This document shows positions 1-9,089 of a DNA stretch of 64,000 bases, piece by piece. The translations under genes and the position numbers were made by a program. Source of the DNA: Vampirovibrionales bacterium (lineage in GTDB: Bacteria; Cyanobacteriota; Vampirovibrionia; Vampirovibrionales; Vampirovibrionaceae); the NCBI GenBank assembly GCA_029262635.1, contig JAJCZA010000012.1, forward strand, positions 62,001-126,000, written 5' to 3'. The notes below the pieces were generated by a model. It was not told the DNA's origin. It was given only the letters and a program-made list of their open reading frames with translations, and searched no databases. Each line of letters starts with the position of its first letter. Positions within the stretch are counted from its first letter, which is position 1.

Positions 1-2
1 AA

Positions 3-1226
3 GCCTTAGGGGTTAATACAGTTCACGTTTTGCCTATTCATCCTGTTAGCCAGATTATGCGACTAGGGGAGGCTGGAAGCCCTTATGCGCCCTCAGATAT
101 TCTCTCTATCAACCCAGAGTATGGCACCATGGCTGATGCAAAGCGGTTTGTCCAGGAAGCACACCGGCGGGGAATCAATGTGTTGATGGATGTGCCCATG
201 TTTCCCTCTTACAAACTGGCACAAAAATACCCTGAGCTCATTGCACGAGATCCCTATGGGAATCCACTTAAGCCTAATAATTGGTTGGATGTGCTGATGT
301 TTGAGAACAATGGTGCGTTAGTGGACTATTACGAAAACTTTTTTAAACTCATGGATCACTTGGGCGTGGATGGTTATCGGGTCGATATTGCCCGGGTTCG
401 TCCGGCATGGTTTTGGGAATATTTCATTGGGCAATATCCTGATAAGGCTTGGCTAGCTGAAAGCTACAGTCACCAAGACGCCTCGCCCATACAAAACATT
501 CCACGCGATGTGCCGGAACATCTATTGAAAATTGGTTTTGATGCCATCTATGGTCAGTTTCATCGTTTTCCGGAAATGCGGAGCGCTGTGGAATATGCTA
601 ATTATCTGGTTGAGGGCCATGGTATGTTACGGCGAGCCGGGTTGGGAAAGTCGTTTATCGGCTCGTTTCTGACCCCTTATGATTACAGCCTCATGAAGCG
701 GGGTGGGGTGACCATGAATTTTCTTGCGGCCGGTCTTATGGCGACTCAACCTTGGACGAACCCGTATATTCTGGATGGATTCACAACGGGGTATGAAAAA
801 CCTTTTGATATGTTCAATTACCGGGAACGACCCACAGGAAGCTCCCCAGAGGTTGGCGATTTCCTTCAATCCATGCTGAACTTTAGAAAACGGTATGAAA
901 ATGTGATTACTCAGGGGCTTTTTATCCCTATCCCCATTGCGGAAGCCGATGAAAATACACAAATTATTGCGTTTGCCCGGCATCACAGAGGAAAAACCCT
1001 GATGGTGGTTGCCAATAAAGATGTTAATGCTGGCCATTCGGCGGAATTGACGATTCCGGGTGTAAAGGAATCTCAAAAGTTAACCGATTTAGTTCCTGCC
1101 TACGGCAGAAAAAGTACATTCATTGTGGATAACAATAAGGTCAATATAGAATTGGCCCCAGGTCGTATTCACATATTTGAAATTGATACGCCCCGACTGC
1201 CTTTAAACCTGCAATCCTATCGATAA
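3..1226 (+). CDS. Glycoside hydrolase family 13 (alpha-amylase-like) protein, 5' truncated by window edge
   Basis: Frame is open upstream of the listed start (ALGVNTVHVLPIHP), a typical GH13 motif; GVDGYRVDIARV matches GH13 conserved region II. Confidence 0.85.
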   Translation, partial: ALGVNTVHVLPIHPVSQIMRLGEAGSPYAPSDILSINPEYGTMADAKRFVQEAHRRGINVLMDVPMFPSYKLAQKYPELIARDPYGNPLKPNNWLDVLMFENNGALVDYYENFFKLMDHLGVDGYRVDIARVRPAWFWEYFIGQYPDKAWLAESYSHQDASPIQNIPRDVPEHLLKIGFDAIYGQFHRFPEMRSAVEYANYLVEGHGMLRRAGLGKSFIGSFLTPYDYSLMKRGGVTMNFLAAGLMATQPWTNPYILDGFTTGYEKPFDMFNYRERPTGSSPEVGDFLQSMLNFRKRYENVITQGLFIPIPIAEADENTQIIAFARHHRGKTLMVVANKDVNAGHSAELTIPGVKESQKLTDLVPAYGRKSTFIVDNNKVNIELAPGRIHIFEIDTPRLPLNLQSYR

Positions 1227-1333
1227 AAAACGGTAGCGAGGGTTGGATTAATGAATGTAATGAGCAGAGGCAATAAAAAATCTTGAGAGACTTTAATAAG
1301 TCGTCTTAACGTAATGAAAAGGAAACATTTGAT

Positions 1334-1672
1334 ATGAACGTAAAGACTCCTTACAGAATACATTTTTCCAGTAATTTATCAAAAGAACCATTAAATAGAG
1401 TTGTGGCGAAAGACCTGCTCTGCGGTGACCGAATTAAAATTCCTCGAGAGTTATTAGGCTACACTGATGGCGGAGAGGTGCAGGGGAGGCTGTTTAAGCG
1501 GTTTGACTCAACGAGCAATGAACTTCGAGTCGAGGTTGGTGGTGAGGAGTATTATATAAATGTTCAACCGAATGATGAATTTACACTCGTTCGGCGCCCA
1601 GAAACAGAAGAACCCGCTGGCGATGAATTCCAGCGACTTGCTCAAGTTTTGGCTAATTTGAACCGTCAATAA
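1334..1672 (+). CDS. Hypothetical protein, 112 aa
   Basis: Intact ORF with AAGGAAA upstream of ATG; no recognised family. Confidence 0.6.
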   Translation: MNVKTPYRIHFSSNLSKEPLNRVVAKDLLCGDRIKIPRELLGYTDGGEVQGRLFKRFDSTSNELRVEVGGEEYYINVQPNDEFTLVRRPETEEPAGDEFQRLAQVLANLNRQ

Positions 1673-1705
1673 ACGGAAGCATGAGCTTGTAAAATAGGTT
1701 GTCTC

Positions 1706-3313
1706 TTACTCATTTCGTTTTAGCTTACTGTGCCAAATGCCGTAAAAGGCATAAATGAGAAAGCCGATCACAAGCCACCAACCCAGGCGAAACCAGGCGG
1801 CCTGACTGAGTTGAACCATCATGAAAATCATGCAGGCCATACCGGTAATGGGCACCCACGGCACCCATGGGCACCGGAAGGTTTCGGGGAGGTTCAGGGT
1901 TTTAATTTGAAGGAGTTTCCAGGTTGGCATCGTGACCAGCAAGCTCCCCAGGAGCCAAAGCGTTATTTGAACCGGGTTGTTATCAGCCATAAAGCCAACG
2001 CTAACCAGCCCGAGCCCGATGGCAATAGCAATCACGTAACCTGTACTTTTTAGGTCGGTCTTGTTTTGCTTGTAACGGAGAATCAGGGTGCTTGCGGATA
2101 CCATGGTGAAGGCAAACAGGGTACCAATGCTGACCATGTGATGGAGATCTTCCATGGGGGCAAAGGCGGCAATCGTAGCGGCAATCAGGCCGGTTAAAAT
2201 GGTGGCGTTTACGGGGGTTCTGAATTTGGGGTGAATCCGGGCAAACCATGGAGGTAAGAGTCCGTCTCTGGCCATAGAAAAGTAGATGCGAGGCTGTGAC
2301 ATCAGTAAAATCAACACAACTGTGGTCAAACCTGCTACGCCGCCAATGCCAATCAGCGTTTTAGCCCAATCCAGATTAACCGACCCAAAGGCGGCGGCAA
2401 GTGGTGCGCCCTGATCAATTTCCTGATAAGGGACCATGCCGGTAATAACGGCAGCAACGGCAATATAAAGCAAAGTGCAAATGCCAAGGGAGGCCATAAT
2501 GCCGATGGGCATATTTTTTTGCGGGTCTTTCACTTCTTCGGCGGCGGTGGAAACGGCGTCAAACCCAATATAAGAGAAAAACACCAGTGCGGCACCTGTG
2601 AAAATCCCATCCCAGCAAAAAGCGCCTTCGGGGCAGGCGGTTCCGTTGGGGCCATAAGGGGTAAAGGGGTGCCAGTTAGCCGGATCAATGAAAAAGAGTC
2701 CGGCAAGAATAACAAATAGAACGACGCCGACTTTAACAGCGACGATAAAACTATTAAACTGGGCCGATTCCTTAATCCCAATAGCCAGCAGTGCCGTGAG
2801 GCAAAGAATCATGATGCCAGCGAGTGCGTTAATATGATAATCTCCTCCCCAGGGCATTTGAAGAGGTAAATGGATAAGCCAGTCAGGCAGGTGGACTAAT
2901 TGGCCCAAGTATTCTGCCCAGCCGACGGCTACCGCTGAGGAGCCAATGGTGTACTCTAATACTAAATCCCAGCCGATAATCCAGGCAAATAGTTCGCCGA
3001 CACTGGCATAGGAATAAGTATAGGCTGAGCCAGAGATTGGCAGGCGAGAGGCAAATTCCGCATAACACAAGGCGGCCAGGATACAGGAGATGCCCGCAAA
3101 GACATAAGATAGCATAATGGCCGGACCAGCCGCTTCTTTGGCGGCGGTGCCGGTTAAAACAAAAATCCCGGCGCCAATCATAGCGCCTACGCCGATGGCG
3201 GTTAGGTCAACAGCGTTAAGTGCCCGTTTGAGTCCTTCCTTTTTCTCTTTAGACTCCTCTAGAATAGTGGCTAGCGGTTTGGTGCGGAAATAAGGGTTCT
3301 GTTGCTCACTCAT
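1706..3313 (-). CDS. APC-family amino acid permease (cationic amino acid transporter-like)
   Basis: About 12 TM segments; LTAIGVGAMIGAGIFVLTGTAA signature. Confidence 0.92.
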   Translation of the reverse strand: MSEQQNPYFRTKPLATILEESKEKKEGLKRALNAVDLTAIGVGAMIGAGIFVLTGTAAKEAAGPAIMLSYVFAGISCILAALCYAEFASRLPISGSAYTYSYASVGELFAWIIGWDLVLEYTIGSSAVAVGWAEYLGQLVHLPDWLIHLPLQMPWGGDYHINALAGIMILCLTALLAIGIKESAQFNSFIVAVKVGVVLFVILAGLFFIDPANWHPFTPYGPNGTACPEGAFCWDGIFTGAALVFFSYIGFDAVSTAAEEVKDPQKNMPIGIMASLGICTLLYIAVAAVITGMVPYQEIDQGAPLAAAFGSVNLDWAKTLIGIGGVAGLTTVVLILLMSQPRIYFSMARDGLLPPWFARIHPKFRTPVNATILTGLIAATIAAFAPMEDLHHMVSIGTLFAFTMVSASTLILRYKQNKTDLKSTGYVIAIAIGLGLVSVGFMADNNPVQITLWLLGSLLVTMPTWKLLQIKTLNLPETFRCPWVPWVPITGMACMIFMMVQLSQAAWFRLGWWLVIGFLIYAFYGIWHSKLKRNE

Positions 3314-3578
3314 TCAAAACACTCCCGTGGTGATCTTCTTTGTTTTTTATTCTTTATTAATTGTAGGCCAAGATGTGGGATTGTGAGAGGGAAACAGATC
3401 AGAATCAGGAGAAAATCCTCTTCACAGTGGACGTCTCTGTTTTTAGGGTGCGTTAGAAGGGCTCGGAAATATCATAAATAACCGGGCATCATAAATAAAA
3501 AGACCTATTCGGAGAAAATGAAAATAAGGGAATAGAAAAGGGTTGTTTCCTGGTGAGAACGTTTTAGCGTTAACTTCA

Positions 3579-4691
3579 CTATTGGTTTTCCGCTACGTTG
3601 CCACCACTGATGATGCTAACGGTTATTTTTCCGGCGGTTGGGCGGCAGTCCTCCTGGCATAAGACGGGTGAGACGGCGACACCGGCTGCACCTTCCACGT
3701 GGGTGTTGAGGTCGGATTGTACAAAATTCAGTCCTTGTTCGATATCTGCATTGGGAACCTCTCGAAGAGAAACCCTTAGATGTTCTAATCGATGACGGCT
3801 TTTTGCTTCGAGTGTCTTTACTCGAATGGCGTCACCCAATGGCGATGCCATGTCGGCCAGGCGCAAGCCAATAAAGCGGAGAGTCAGGTTTTTCAAGCCC
3901 GGAATTGTTTTTGATGCGGAACCGAGCCCATTGGCTATTCCCGTGAGTAATCCACCGCCGCCGACCGGGACAATCACATCAAGTTGGTGTGTTTCCGGCT
4001 TTAATAAAGGTAACACCTGTTGGGCCAGTTCAAGACCGATGGTACCTTGCCCTGAGATGACATCATGATCCAGAAAAGGGTCAATGTAATGCCCTTTTAG
4101 GCTTTGGGCATGGGTGCGGGCCTCCTCAAAGTTTTGGCCTTGTAAAACCAGCTGGGCATTAACGTCCTGAGCTTTTAGGTTTTCTATTTTAGCCAGCAGT
4201 TTTTCTTGTTTGGTTGGCAGTACGTTTGTCGGGATGACCAGTTGAACTTGTTTAGGGCGAAGCAACTCGGCGGCTTTTAAAACGCCCATGGCGTGATTGC
4301 CTGTTGACACCGTGACAAATGAATTTTTTCCTTGTTCCATGGCTCTCGACATCGAAACAACAGCACCACGAACCTTATAAGCGCGTGTACTGGTTAAGTC
4401 TTCTCGTTTATAAAACAGTCCGGGTTTTTTGCGGGAGGCCTGAAGGGGAGTAATGGCGCCATGGGTTTCTCGAGGCAGACCGGTTAAGCGTAACGCATCG
4501 ATATAAGGTAACAATCGTTTCTGCGCTTGAAGGCTATTGAGATAAAGAGAGTCCAAATCATGGTTGGCCGCCTGACCAAAATGCGGGAAAAAAGCTTGGG
4601 AACCCATAGAATGCGTTTGTTGAGTCAAGCGGTTATTATTTATGGTCGGAGGTCTTTGGGTTGTTACGGATTGAAATGAGAGTGTCGTCAT
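3579..4691 (-). CDS. ilvA: Threonine dehydratase-like PLP enzyme
   Basis: KREDLTSTRAYKVRGA PLP-lysine region, STGNHAMG, VPVGGGGLLTG; Ile-rich leader peptide upstream supports ilvA over a catabolic enzyme. Confidence 0.8.
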   Translation of the reverse strand: MTTLSFQSVTTQRPPTINNNRLTQQTHSMGSQAFFPHFGQAANHDLDSLYLNSLQAQKRLLPYIDALRLTGLPRETHGAITPLQASRKKPGLFYKREDLTSTRAYKVRGAVVSMSRAMEQGKNSFVTVSTGNHAMGVLKAAELLRPKQVQLVIPTNVLPTKQEKLLAKIENLKAQDVNAQLVLQGQNFEEARTHAQSLKGHYIDPFLDHDVISGQGTIGLELAQQVLPLLKPETHQLDVIVPVGGGGLLTGIANGLGSASKTIPGLKNLTLRFIGLRLADMASPLGDAIRVKTLEAKSRHRLEHLRVSLREVPNADIEQGLNFVQSDLNTHVEGAAGVAVSPVLCQEDCRPTAGKITVSIISGGNVAENQ

Positions 4692-4718
4692 GGGGGAGGT
4701 GTCCTTTTCGGTTCAATG

Positions 4719-4755
4719 AAAAAACCGCCGGTGATGTGAAGCATCCCGGCGGTTT
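4719..4755 (-). terminator. Intrinsic terminator/attenuator hairpin between leader peptide and ilvA
   Basis: Minus strand AAACCGCCGG-GATG-CTTCA-CATC-A-CCGGCGGTTTTTT: perfect 10 bp GC-rich stem plus inner stem and U-run, about 28 nt before the ilvA ATG. Confidence 0.88.
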
Positions 4756-4781
4756 GTGTATGTTAAGTTCTTCTTAGCGTA

Positions 4782-4856
4782 TCAACAGCAATCAGAACTC
4801 ACCGGGGAAGCAGTGAGCATAATAATAATTTGAATGCTGTTAATCAATGTGTTCAT
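4782..4856 (-). CDS. Candidate regulatory leader peptide MNTLINSIQIIIMLTASPVSSDCC
   Basis: 24-codon ORF with 5 Ile codons (including three tandem ATT) directly upstream of the terminator and ilvA; Shine-Dalgarno weak. Confidence 0.72.
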   Translation of the reverse strand: MNTLINSIQIIIMLTASPVSSDCC

Positions 4857-4924
4857 AAGAATAATCGAAATAAAAATCCTGATTAAATTTAGAAAAAATG
4901 TAAGGTTTATTATTTAACCAGATT

Positions 4925-4940
4925 TTTGAAACGAGGTCAA
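4925..4940 (-). promoter_or_regulatory. Candidate sigma70 -35 and spacer start for ilvA leader transcript
   Basis: Minus strand TTGACC (4940-4935), then 17 nt, then TTAAAT; upstream of leader ATG. Confidence 0.4.
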
Positions 4941-4988
4941 ATAAAAAGAAAGCCTCGTTATTGATATTAACGATCAATTGACGAGGCT
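4941..4988 (-). terminator. Intrinsic terminator on minus strand
   Basis: AGCCTCGT-CA-ATTGAT-loop-ATCAAT-A-ACGAGGCT followed by TTCTTTTTATTT on the minus strand. Confidence 0.75.
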
Positions 4989-5238
4989 AAATAAAAGTGT
5001 GTCTGTATTGGAGGCTCAGCCTCCAGAAGGAAGGACTAATTGAAACTAATTCTCAATTGAGAGGTATCTTAGCCTAATTGAGAATTAGTTGCAATAGTTT
5101 GTTTTTCCATGCTCTAAATATTAATCAAAGAGTTGTCTTTTCGGCTGCGATACCGCTTTTTAAATTTCCTTAATTTAAAGGGTTTACAGAATAGAAACCT
5201 CTCGTTTATACTGCTATCTATACTATTTAAAAATCTAT

Positions 5239-5310
5239 TCCTCAGTAGCTCAATGGTAGAGCATGCGGCTGTTAACCGCAGGGTTGTAAGTTCGAGTCTT
5301 ACCTGGGGAG
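5239..5310 (+). tRNA. tRNA-Asn(GTT)
   Basis: Cloverleaf read by eye: acceptor TCCTCAG/CTGGGGA, anticodon arm TGCGG-CTGTTAA-CCGCA, T arm GTAAG-TTCGAGT-CTTAC, discriminator G; 72 nt. Confidence 0.97.
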
Positions 5311-5345
5311 ATTTTTTTTGTTTTATTTACAGGGGGCGTTCTATC

Positions 5346-5897
5346 TTAGGAACGGGAAACGAGCTTGGTGAGCCCGCGAAGCATGTCGTCGAGCAAGCCG
5401 AAGTCCCAGGGAACTAATGCTTGGTCGTATTGAGCGTTTCGCTCTGTTTCGATTTGGGCTAATTGCTTTTTGAGTTCAGGTGAGGCTTGAATGCCTTTGG
5501 CTCTAAAGCGTTTGACGTAATTGGCATAGCCTTCCAGTTCGCCGGAGTCTACCCAAATACCCTGATCTTCCCGGCACCGATCAAATACAATGCCTGAGCC
5601 TAGGTTCCAATGGTATTTTTCCAGTATCGAGCCATCCCGAGGACAACAGCGTTCCCCTTCTGAAAAACTTTTATCCAGAGATTTCGTTTTGTACTCTCCC
5701 TCAAAGGCTTGATCAATGTTTTCAAGTGTGTCACTTAGCTCAACGGCACTCAATTCATGTTGATCAAACCAGATGCCGCATTGATTGACTTGGCAAATGT
5801 CCAGTTCAATGTTATGAAACCCGAACGCATGGAGAGGTTCGTTGCAGACGGGGCAGGCCATGGGCTTTCCTTGGTGAGAAGCGGCGGGATAACTCAT
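5346..5897 (-). CDS. Zinc-ribbon (TFIIB-type zinc-finger domain) protein
   Basis: Two repeats: CPVC...CQVNQCGIWFDQHEL and CPRDG...CREDQGIWVDSGEL. Confidence 0.75.
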   Translation of the reverse strand: MSYPAASHQGKPMACPVCNEPLHAFGFHNIELDICQVNQCGIWFDQHELSAVELSDTLENIDQAFEGEYKTKSLDKSFSEGERCCPRDGSILEKYHWNLGSGIVFDRCREDQGIWVDSGELEGYANYVKRFRAKGIQASPELKKQLAQIETERNAQYDQALVPWDFGLLDDMLRGLTKLVSRS

Positions 5898-5950
5898 CGG
5901 AGGGAATCCTTTGTTTAACAGTGTTTATGTCTCTCTATTATAAACTGGAT

Positions 5951-6544
5951 TTACATAAACCCGGTTGATAATGTTTTGTGATGAGAAGAGGGTGTTTGTT
6001 GACTTCCATGGATAAAGGCATTTAGAAATGTCCGTATATCAACACCGGGTGGAAGGGGTTTTTGGGAAAGGCTTTTCAGGGGTTGCGCGGACCAGGCTTC
6101 TTGGGATAAGTCATCAATGACCTCATAATAGGGCAGAATGTCCAGGCTTTTAATAGGAATGGCTGGGTTGGGTGGTGTTTTAAAATTCAAATTACAGGTG
6201 GCAAGGGCATCGTTCAATTGAATAACAACGCCATAAGCTCGGCAAAGGGAAGGCCGGTGATCGTAAAGGGCACATTCGCCATTGACTAAAACAGGACAGG
6301 CCATTCGGCGGGAGTCGCTTAAGTTTTCCATAATCTGTTTGGCAGTTTCCGGTTTGGCTTCGGCAAATCCATTGAGCAAATTAAGCCCTTCAATATAGCG
6401 GACCTTAAACCCATTAATACAACAGCCAGAACAGCCTTTTTTACATTGAATTTCATCGGCAAACTCGTCAAACAGCTCGCCACTTTTTCTCTGAAGAGTG
6501 GCCAAAACCTGATAGTACAAATCAAAAATGCCTTGCCGATCCAA
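5951..6544 (-). CDS. YkgJ-like cysteine cluster protein
   Basis: CKKGCSGCC...CPVLVNGECALYDHRPSLCRAYG. Confidence 0.82.
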   Translation of the reverse strand: MDRQGIFDLYYQVLATLQRKSGELFDEFADEIQCKKGCSGCCINGFKVRYIEGLNLLNGFAEAKPETAKQIMENLSDSRRMACPVLVNGECALYDHRPSLCRAYGVVIQLNDALATCNLNFKTPPNPAIPIKSLDILPYYEVIDDLSQEAWSAQPLKSLSQKPLPPGVDIRTFLNAFIHGSQQTPSSHHKTLSTGFM

Positions 6545-6760
6545 TGGGTCCGATACCTTCTGTTAATCCCTGTTGATCACAGAATAAAGGGTTTTTTCAG
6601 AAAATCCATCCTCTGTTTTAGGGACGTGTCACTTCTCCAGAGTCCCATGATTATTTGAGACACCCGAAGACGGTTGTCTTCGCATCGGATCCTCGGTATG
6701 ATAGTAAACTTACGATGATTGGTATTCATACGGATAGTGTTCTAAATAGGAGTTCAAGGA

Positions 6761-7732
6761 ATGAAAGTTCTCGTCAGTGGATCGTCCGGGTTGGTCGGGT
6801 CAGCGTTGTGTGAATTTTTAACTCAGTCGGGTCATGATGTTTATCATTTGGTTCGCAGAAAGCCACGCAATGAGCTGGAAATTCAATGGAGTCCTGAGAA
6901 AAACACCATTGATCGTAATGCATTAGAAGGGTTTGATGCGGTTATTAACTTGGCGGGTGAGAGTGTTCTGGGTGTTTGGACGAAGCAAAAAAAGGCCGCT
7001 ATTCAGGAGAGTCGGGTGGATGGTACGAAGCTACTGGCTGTAGCCTTAGCTAGCCTGAAAAATAAACCCAAAGTCCTTATTAATGCTTCGGCTATTGGCT
7101 ATTACGGCAGTCGAGGAGATGAGGTTCTTACAGAATTGAGCTTGCCGGCTTCATCGGCTCAACTGCAACAACGAAAAGCCCCGGTTTTTCTGTTTGATCC
7201 GGCATGGGGGGCTGGTTTTCTCTCTGAAGTCTGTCGTCGATGGGAAGAGGCAACGAGTCCGGCTTTAGAGTCGGGTATCCGAGTGGTCCAGCTTCGTACC
7301 GGTGTGGTTCTCAGCGAAAAAGGAGGGGCTCTGTCCAAGATGCTCCCTGCTTTTAAATTAGGCATTGCGGGCCCGCTGGGTAATGGAAAACAGTATATGA
7401 GCTGGGTAACGCTGGATGATCTGGTGGGCATGGTTAACCATGCTTTAGTTCATGACGAGATTAAAGGGCCCATTAATGCGGTGGCTCCCAATCCGGTGAC
7501 GAATGGGGAATTTACAAGCGCCCTGAAGGAACGGGCGTTTCTGATCCCGGGTTTGGGTAGCATGACCAATTTTATTCCGGCACCAGCTTTGGCGATTAAG
7601 TTGGGAACGGGCGAAATGGGCAATGCCCTGTTGCTCTCCAGCACTCGGGTTGAACCGTCTCGCCTGAAAGCCACAGGTTATAAATTTCTCCATCCCGAAA
7701 TCAAGGGTGCGCTTCGCCACGTCCTAAATTAA
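6761..7732 (+). CDS. TIGR01777-type (YfcH-like) NAD-dependent epimerase
   Basis: MKVLVSGSSGLVGSAL Rossmann start; LINASAIGYYGSRGDE; LRTGVVLSEKGGALSKMLPAFKLGIAGPLGNGKQYMSWV. Confidence 0.93.
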   Translation: MKVLVSGSSGLVGSALCEFLTQSGHDVYHLVRRKPRNELEIQWSPEKNTIDRNALEGFDAVINLAGESVLGVWTKQKKAAIQESRVDGTKLLAVALASLKNKPKVLINASAIGYYGSRGDEVLTELSLPASSAQLQQRKAPVFLFDPAWGAGFLSEVCRRWEEATSPALESGIRVVQLRTGVVLSEKGGALSKMLPAFKLGIAGPLGNGKQYMSWVTLDDLVGMVNHALVHDEIKGPINAVAPNPVTNGEFTSALKERAFLIPGLGSMTNFIPAPALAIKLGTGEMGNALLLSSTRVEPSRLKATGYKFLHPEIKGALRHVLN

Positions 7733-7814
7733 ATAAAACGGGCAACTTTTTTGTGTTTTTCGGTTTTATGCTACCAATAAGGTCATTACAAGACATTAGA
7801 GGGGCTCTTTCAGC

Positions 7815-9020
7815 ATGGCGGCACCGATCAGCTATATCACCAAACGCCTTTTGGTCGAGGGTGAAAAAAACCTAAAGCAACTCAGTGACGAAGGGTTTAT
7901 GGGGGTTTGGCGCACCTTGACAGAGATGGCTAAAAAACCGACTGAGGCCGACTCATTCATTAAGCTTAATGTCAAAAGTCAAGCGAAAGCGACAGATTTC
8001 AAAGGGATTTTCGGGTTTTTTAACAAATTTGCTGAATCCGCCAAAGTCCTATGGAATAAATGGACAGGGCACTTATCTCAACTCATTGAAAACGTGAAAT
8101 CATTGGCCAAACGAAAAGCAGAAAGAGAAGCAGTACGTTCGGTCAAGGAAGTACTGCCGCCCAAAGAAATTCTTGAAAATATAAAAAACAGTTTGTCCCC
8201 TCAAGCGAGGCAAACCCTTAGCCAGGATGTCTACAAAATTCTAAAAGAAACAAAGAGTGAGAATCTCCCCAAAGACTTTGTGGCTATGGGCCTTAATATC
8301 TTGAAGAATAATGGCCCTGACGCCATGGCGTTAACCGACTCTCAAGTTCATCTCCTGCTCAAGAATTACAACAAATTACCCAAGGAAGGTGCTTTGGCTT
8401 CTCTGAAGGACTCGCTTGCGGCGGTGATTAAGAAGTCGGGTATTCAGTCGAGGGTACTGCCTTTAGGACAGCCCGTAAAAGAGCTTTTTGACCAAAAACT
8501 GGCAGAAGAAATCACTCGGGTCGGGAAAACCAATATTAAGGCTTTATCCAAAGCGGTAAATGAGCCTGCAATGGCATTTGTAAATAAAGAGGGGCGCGTA
8601 CTTTTTAAGCCCAAAGTGTCGGTTCCGAGACATGTATCTGCTCAAGGGGTTAGCTTAACCTCAGAGCAGGATCGGCGTTTATTGGCGCTCTATTTGGCCT
8701 CAAAAAACAAAGATTTGGGGACAATCCAAGGATATGCTAAGACGTTGGTAAACCATATGAAGCAAAAGCCCGATGAGTTTTTGAAAGACTATCTGGCCAT
8801 GGCAAAAGGCCCCGGTAGTCACGGTGAAGCGCTGAATCTTGGGCTGTTGCCCAATAAGCCTTCCGGTCGTGTTATTGCCGAAAATGCTAAAGAGATTATT
8901 CAAAAACTGAACCCGAATGATGCGAGTGAAATGGGGAAACTGGCTCAAGGGCTAGTCAGCTTACTGGAAGACCCCATGTTATTGTCTAAAATGCCAAAGA
9001 CGCTTCAAGCGACCCTCTAA
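7815..9020 (+). CDS. Hypothetical protein, Lys-rich, 401 aa
   Basis: Intact ORF; no recognised domain. Confidence 0.65.
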   Translation: MAAPISYITKRLLVEGEKNLKQLSDEGFMGVWRTLTEMAKKPTEADSFIKLNVKSQAKATDFKGIFGFFNKFAESAKVLWNKWTGHLSQLIENVKSLAKRKAEREAVRSVKEVLPPKEILENIKNSLSPQARQTLSQDVYKILKETKSENLPKDFVAMGLNILKNNGPDAMALTDSQVHLLLKNYNKLPKEGALASLKDSLAAVIKKSGIQSRVLPLGQPVKELFDQKLAEEITRVGKTNIKALSKAVNEPAMAFVNKEGRVLFKPKVSVPRHVSAQGVSLTSEQDRRLLALYLASKNKDLGTIQGYAKTLVNHMKQKPDEFLKDYLAMAKGPGSHGEALNLGLLPNKPSGRVIAENAKEIIQKLNPNDASEMGKLAQGLVSLLEDPMLLSKMPKTLQATL

Positions 9021-9089
9021 ACGGTGTCTTGACGAAAGACTAAAATTTAATCGCTTAATTCCCCAACTTAAAGCGGTACAATAGCGTGT

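Noticed and set aside
627-1076. 149-aa minus-strand ORF inside the GH13 gene
   Set aside because: Antisense shadow of a clear coding region with no recognisable domain.
5133-5417. 94-aa plus-strand ORF
   Set aside because: It spans the tRNA-Asn gene and overlaps the 3' end of the zinc-ribbon gene, so it is a spurious frame.
6667-6690. CGAAGACggttGTCTTCG hairpin upstream of the epimerase
   Set aside because: Short perfect stem but no U-run and no surrounding signals; not enough to call a function.
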